Shown: positions 43,642 through 45,333 of the stretch, piece after piece
Position numbering within the stretch: position 1 is the first letter of the stretch
Layout: each line of letters starts with the position of its first letter
From: Mesorhizobium sp. SOD10
GTDB lineage: Bacteria; Pseudomonadota; Alphaproteobacteria; Rhizobiales; Rhizobiaceae
Assembly (NCBI GenBank): GCA_000824805.1
Contig: CCNA01000013.1
Location: 1-45,333 of the forward strand
Direction of reading: 5' to 3'
Length of the DNA stretch: 45,333 bases
Position numbers and translations under genes: made by a program
Notes under the pieces: model-generated
Told to the model about the DNA's origin: nothing
The model's database searches: none
Seen by the model: only the letters and a program-made list of their open reading frames with translations

Positions 43642-43980
43642 ATGCTCGAATGGGCGAAATACCGGAAGCAACTGTCGTCGCGCGTGAGTGAGCTGGGGCA
43701 ACTGTCCCCCGCCACCCTTGAGGGGGTTCGGGCGCTCGGTGGTGCAGGCAACAAGACCGCCCGGCTGGACGCCAAGACCCGCGAGTTGATCGCGCTTGCC
43801 GTCGCGGTCACGACACGCTGCGACGGCTGCATTGCGAGCCACACCGCCGAAGCTGCAAAAGTTGGCGCAACGCGCGAGGAAATCGCTGAAGCGCTTGGCG
43901 TGGCGATCGCTTTGAACGCGGGAGCGGCTCTGGTCTATTCCTCGCGCGTTCTGGATGCCTTCGATACCGCTAACGGCTGA
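43642..43980 (+). CDS. AhpD/carboxymuconolactone decarboxylase-family protein
   Basis: The 112-residue product has the AhpD-like redox motif CDGCIASHTAEA (C-x2-C-x3-H) after LDAKTRELIALAVAVTTR, followed by GATREEIAEALGVAIALNAG. Family members act as thiol peroxidases, or reductants of peroxiredoxins, or as decarboxylases. ATG 43642 is chosen because GGAGA lies eight bases upstream; ATG 43627 and 43603 are in frame but without a good site. It is divergent from the lar operon. The 209 bases between it and aapP hold no recognised gene. Confidence 0.85.
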   Translation: MLEWAKYRKQLSSRVSELGQLSPATLEGVRALGGAGNKTARLDAKTRELIALAVAVTTRCDGCIASHTAEAAKVGATREEIAEALGVAIALNAGAALVYSSRVLDAFDTANG

Positions 43981-44189
43981 TAGTCTCAGCACGCAAACAA
44001 GGCCGGGGAAGGGCGCATACGATCCTTCTCCGCCAGCACCCAAGCGCGCATCACCCTCTATCTCGCACTGCAGGAGGCCTTCTCCCTCTCTTGGGTCTCT
44101 CTTGGGGGAGGCTGGTTATCTCTCTGCTGCGGATCCTAGGTCGCCCGCTCGCTCCTTGCCGCCGGTGCTCCACCTCGCTGACGGCTTGG
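43981..44189. other. Spacer between the AhpD-like gene and aapP
   Basis: The two genes converge. No clear rho-independent terminator or gene is seen. Confidence 0.3.
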
Positions 44190-44975
44190 TCAGTGGCCCA
44201 GGATCTGTCCGAGAAAGGTCCGCGTGCGTTCTGACTGCGGGGCGCTGAAGAAGGCCATCGGTTTATTCTGCTCGACGATCTGGCCCTGATCCATGAAGAT
44301 CACTCGGTCCGCCACAGCTTGGGCAAAACCCATTTCATGGGTGACGCAGAGCATCGTCATCCCCTCTTCGGCAAGCGTAATCATCGTATCGAGCACTTCC
44401 TTGATCATCTCCGGATCGAGAGCCGAAGTCGGTTCATCGAACAGCATTATGCGTGGCTTCATGCACAGAGACCGCGCGATCGCCACGCGCTGCTGCTGAC
44501 CGCCCGAGAGCTGGCCCGGATACTTATGCGCCTGATCCGGTATCCTGACCTTCTCGAGGAAATGCATGGCTATCTCTCGGGCTTGCCTTTCTGGTACCTT
44601 GCGGACCCAGATCGGGGCGAGGGTGCAGTTCTCGAGGATAGTCAGGTGTGGAAAGAGATTGAAGTGCTGGAACACCATCCCGACTTCGCGACGGACTTCC
44701 TCGATCTTTTTGAGGTCGTTGGTCAACTCAATGCCGTCGACGATGATCTCGCCCGACTGATGGTCCTCGAGCCTGTTGATGCAGCGGATCATGGTCGATT
44801 TGCCGGAGCCGGATGGCCCGCAAATGACGATCCGCTCTCCACGGCGCACAGTCAGATCGATGTCTCGCAAGGCATGAAAATCACCGTACCACTTGTTCAT
44901 GGATGTAATCTCGACGGCCGTTTCTGAAAGACCGCGGCGGTTTTCGCGCGAAAGGCCACGTAGCGTCTTGGTCAT
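44190..44975 (-). CDS. aapP: General L-amino acid ABC transporter, ATP-binding protein
   Basis: The 261-residue product is an ABC ATPase of the polar amino acid class: Walker [11 protein letters not shown]-loop [12 protein letters not shown], signature LSGGQQQR, Walker [14 protein letters not shown], switch His in CVTHEMGF and D-loop residues. The family start with [13 protein letters not shown] and the end [12 protein letters not shown] resemble AapP/BztD. It energises uptake of amino acids through AapJQM; in rhizobia Aap supports amino acid exchange in nodules. ATG 44975 has AGGAG nine bases upstream; ATG 44981 is also possible. It lies 11 bp after aapM. Confidence 0.92.
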   Translation of the reverse strand: MTKTLRGLSRENRRGLSETAVEITSMNKWYGDFHALRDIDLTVRRGERIVICGPSGSGKSTMIRCINRLEDHQSGEIIVDGIELTNDLKKIEEVRREVGMVFQHFNLFPHLTILENCTLAPIWVRKVPERQAREIAMHFLEKVRIPDQAHKYPGQLSGGQQQRVAIARSLCMKPRIMLFDEPTSALDPEMIKEVLDTMITLAEEGMTMLCVTHEMGFAQAVADRVIFMDQGQIVEQNKPMAFFSAPQSERTRTFLGQILGH

Positions 44976-44986
44976 GCGCATTTCTC

Positions 44987-45333
44987 CTAACGATGATCCG
45001 TCTTCAGCCGGCGCTCGAGATACATCGAGTATCGCGACATGCCGAAGCAGAAGATGAAGAACACAGCCCCGATGAAGATGAAGAGTTCCCAGTAGATACC
45101 TTGCCACTCCGTGTTGGCGCGGATGGCCGCGGCAAGGGCGATGGGGTCGAGAAGACCGATGAACATGACAAGCGTCGTGTCCTTGAAGAGACCGATAAAC
45201 GAGTTCACGATCCCCGGAATGGAGATCTTGAGAGCCTGCGGCAGGATGATGAGGCGCTGGGCCTTCCAGTAATCCAGACCCAGAGCCTCCGCGGCCTCAT
45301 ACTGGCCGCACGGCAGGCCGGCGAGGCCCCCGC
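44987..45333 (-). CDS. aapM: General L-amino acid ABC transporter permease, C-terminal part
   Basis: The gene enters from the right edge on the minus strand; about 115 C-terminal residues are inside the window. They contain the permease EAA loop ([20 protein letters not shown] and [20 protein letters not shown]) and two hydrophobic segments, [19 protein letters not shown] and [20 protein letters not shown], and end in [11 protein letters not shown]. This matches the last part of AapM/BztC-type inner-membrane permeases. The gene continues beyond 45333. It is followed by aapP in the same operon. Confidence 0.9.
   Translation of the reverse strand, partial: GGLAGLPCGQYEAAEALGLDYWKAQRLIILPQALKISIPGIVNSFIGLFKDTTLVMFIGLLDPIALAAAIRANTEWQGIYWELFIFIGAVFFIFCFGMSRYSMYLERRLKTDHR

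Overview
The window looks like a piece of a Mesorhizobium-type symbiosis island. It carries a nifHDKENX cluster with the NifX-associated gene, a CCE_0567-type gene and fdxB, a second rpoN with a peroxiredoxin, acdS (ACC deaminase) and an aap-type amino-acid transporter. Many insertion-sequence remnants and broken toxin-antitoxin genes lie between them. The assignment to Mesorhizobium is an inference from gene content and gene order; no database was searched.

Layout. 1-9.4 kb is a decayed accessory zone: a shattered PIN-domain gene, an intact 950-residue protein joining a trypsin-like protease to two phospholipase-D-type domains, a MucR-like regulator, a broken nucleotidyltransferase operon, and a complete ISAs1-family element (inverted repeats and 10-bp target duplication visible) sitting in a dead IS1595-type element. 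9.5-13.7 kb holds a di-haem cytochrome c peroxidase and, divergently, an Irr-like gene, prxS and rpoN2. 14-18.5 kb holds a two-gene nucleotidyltransferase module, an AbiE module whose toxin gene is frameshifted, and IS1595/IS256 fragments. 18.9-33.2 kb is the nif cluster. It is interrupted after the NifX-associated gene by about 4.6 kb (regulator, Usp protein, thioredoxin-like protein), after which a second, worn copy of the NifX-associated gene leads into CCE_0567, fdxB and a SyrA-like gene. 33.5-36.2 kb carries acdS and an OmpW-type porin. 36.3-43.2 kb is a compact minus-strand operon for the nickel-pincer nucleotide cofactor (larB, larE, larC and a LarC2-like gene) headed by a 594-residue protein of unknown family. 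Its distal end has been inverted, which splits a nickel transporter gene and flips an amidohydrolase. The right edge has an AhpD-like gene and the end of aapM-aapP.

Regulation. NifA upstream sites (TGT-N10-ACA) and/or sigma-54 -24/-12 elements can be read before the cytochrome c peroxidase, the Irr-like/prxS/rpoN2 operon, nifH, the thioredoxin-like gene and the OmpW gene. These loci therefore probably form one symbiotic NifA-RpoN regulon that includes the gene for its own sigma factor. The most novel-looking item is the lar operon: cofactor biosynthesis and insertion genes are present, but no lactate racemase (larA) is seen, and the leading gene encodes an unrecognised large protein that could be the cofactor's client enzyme.
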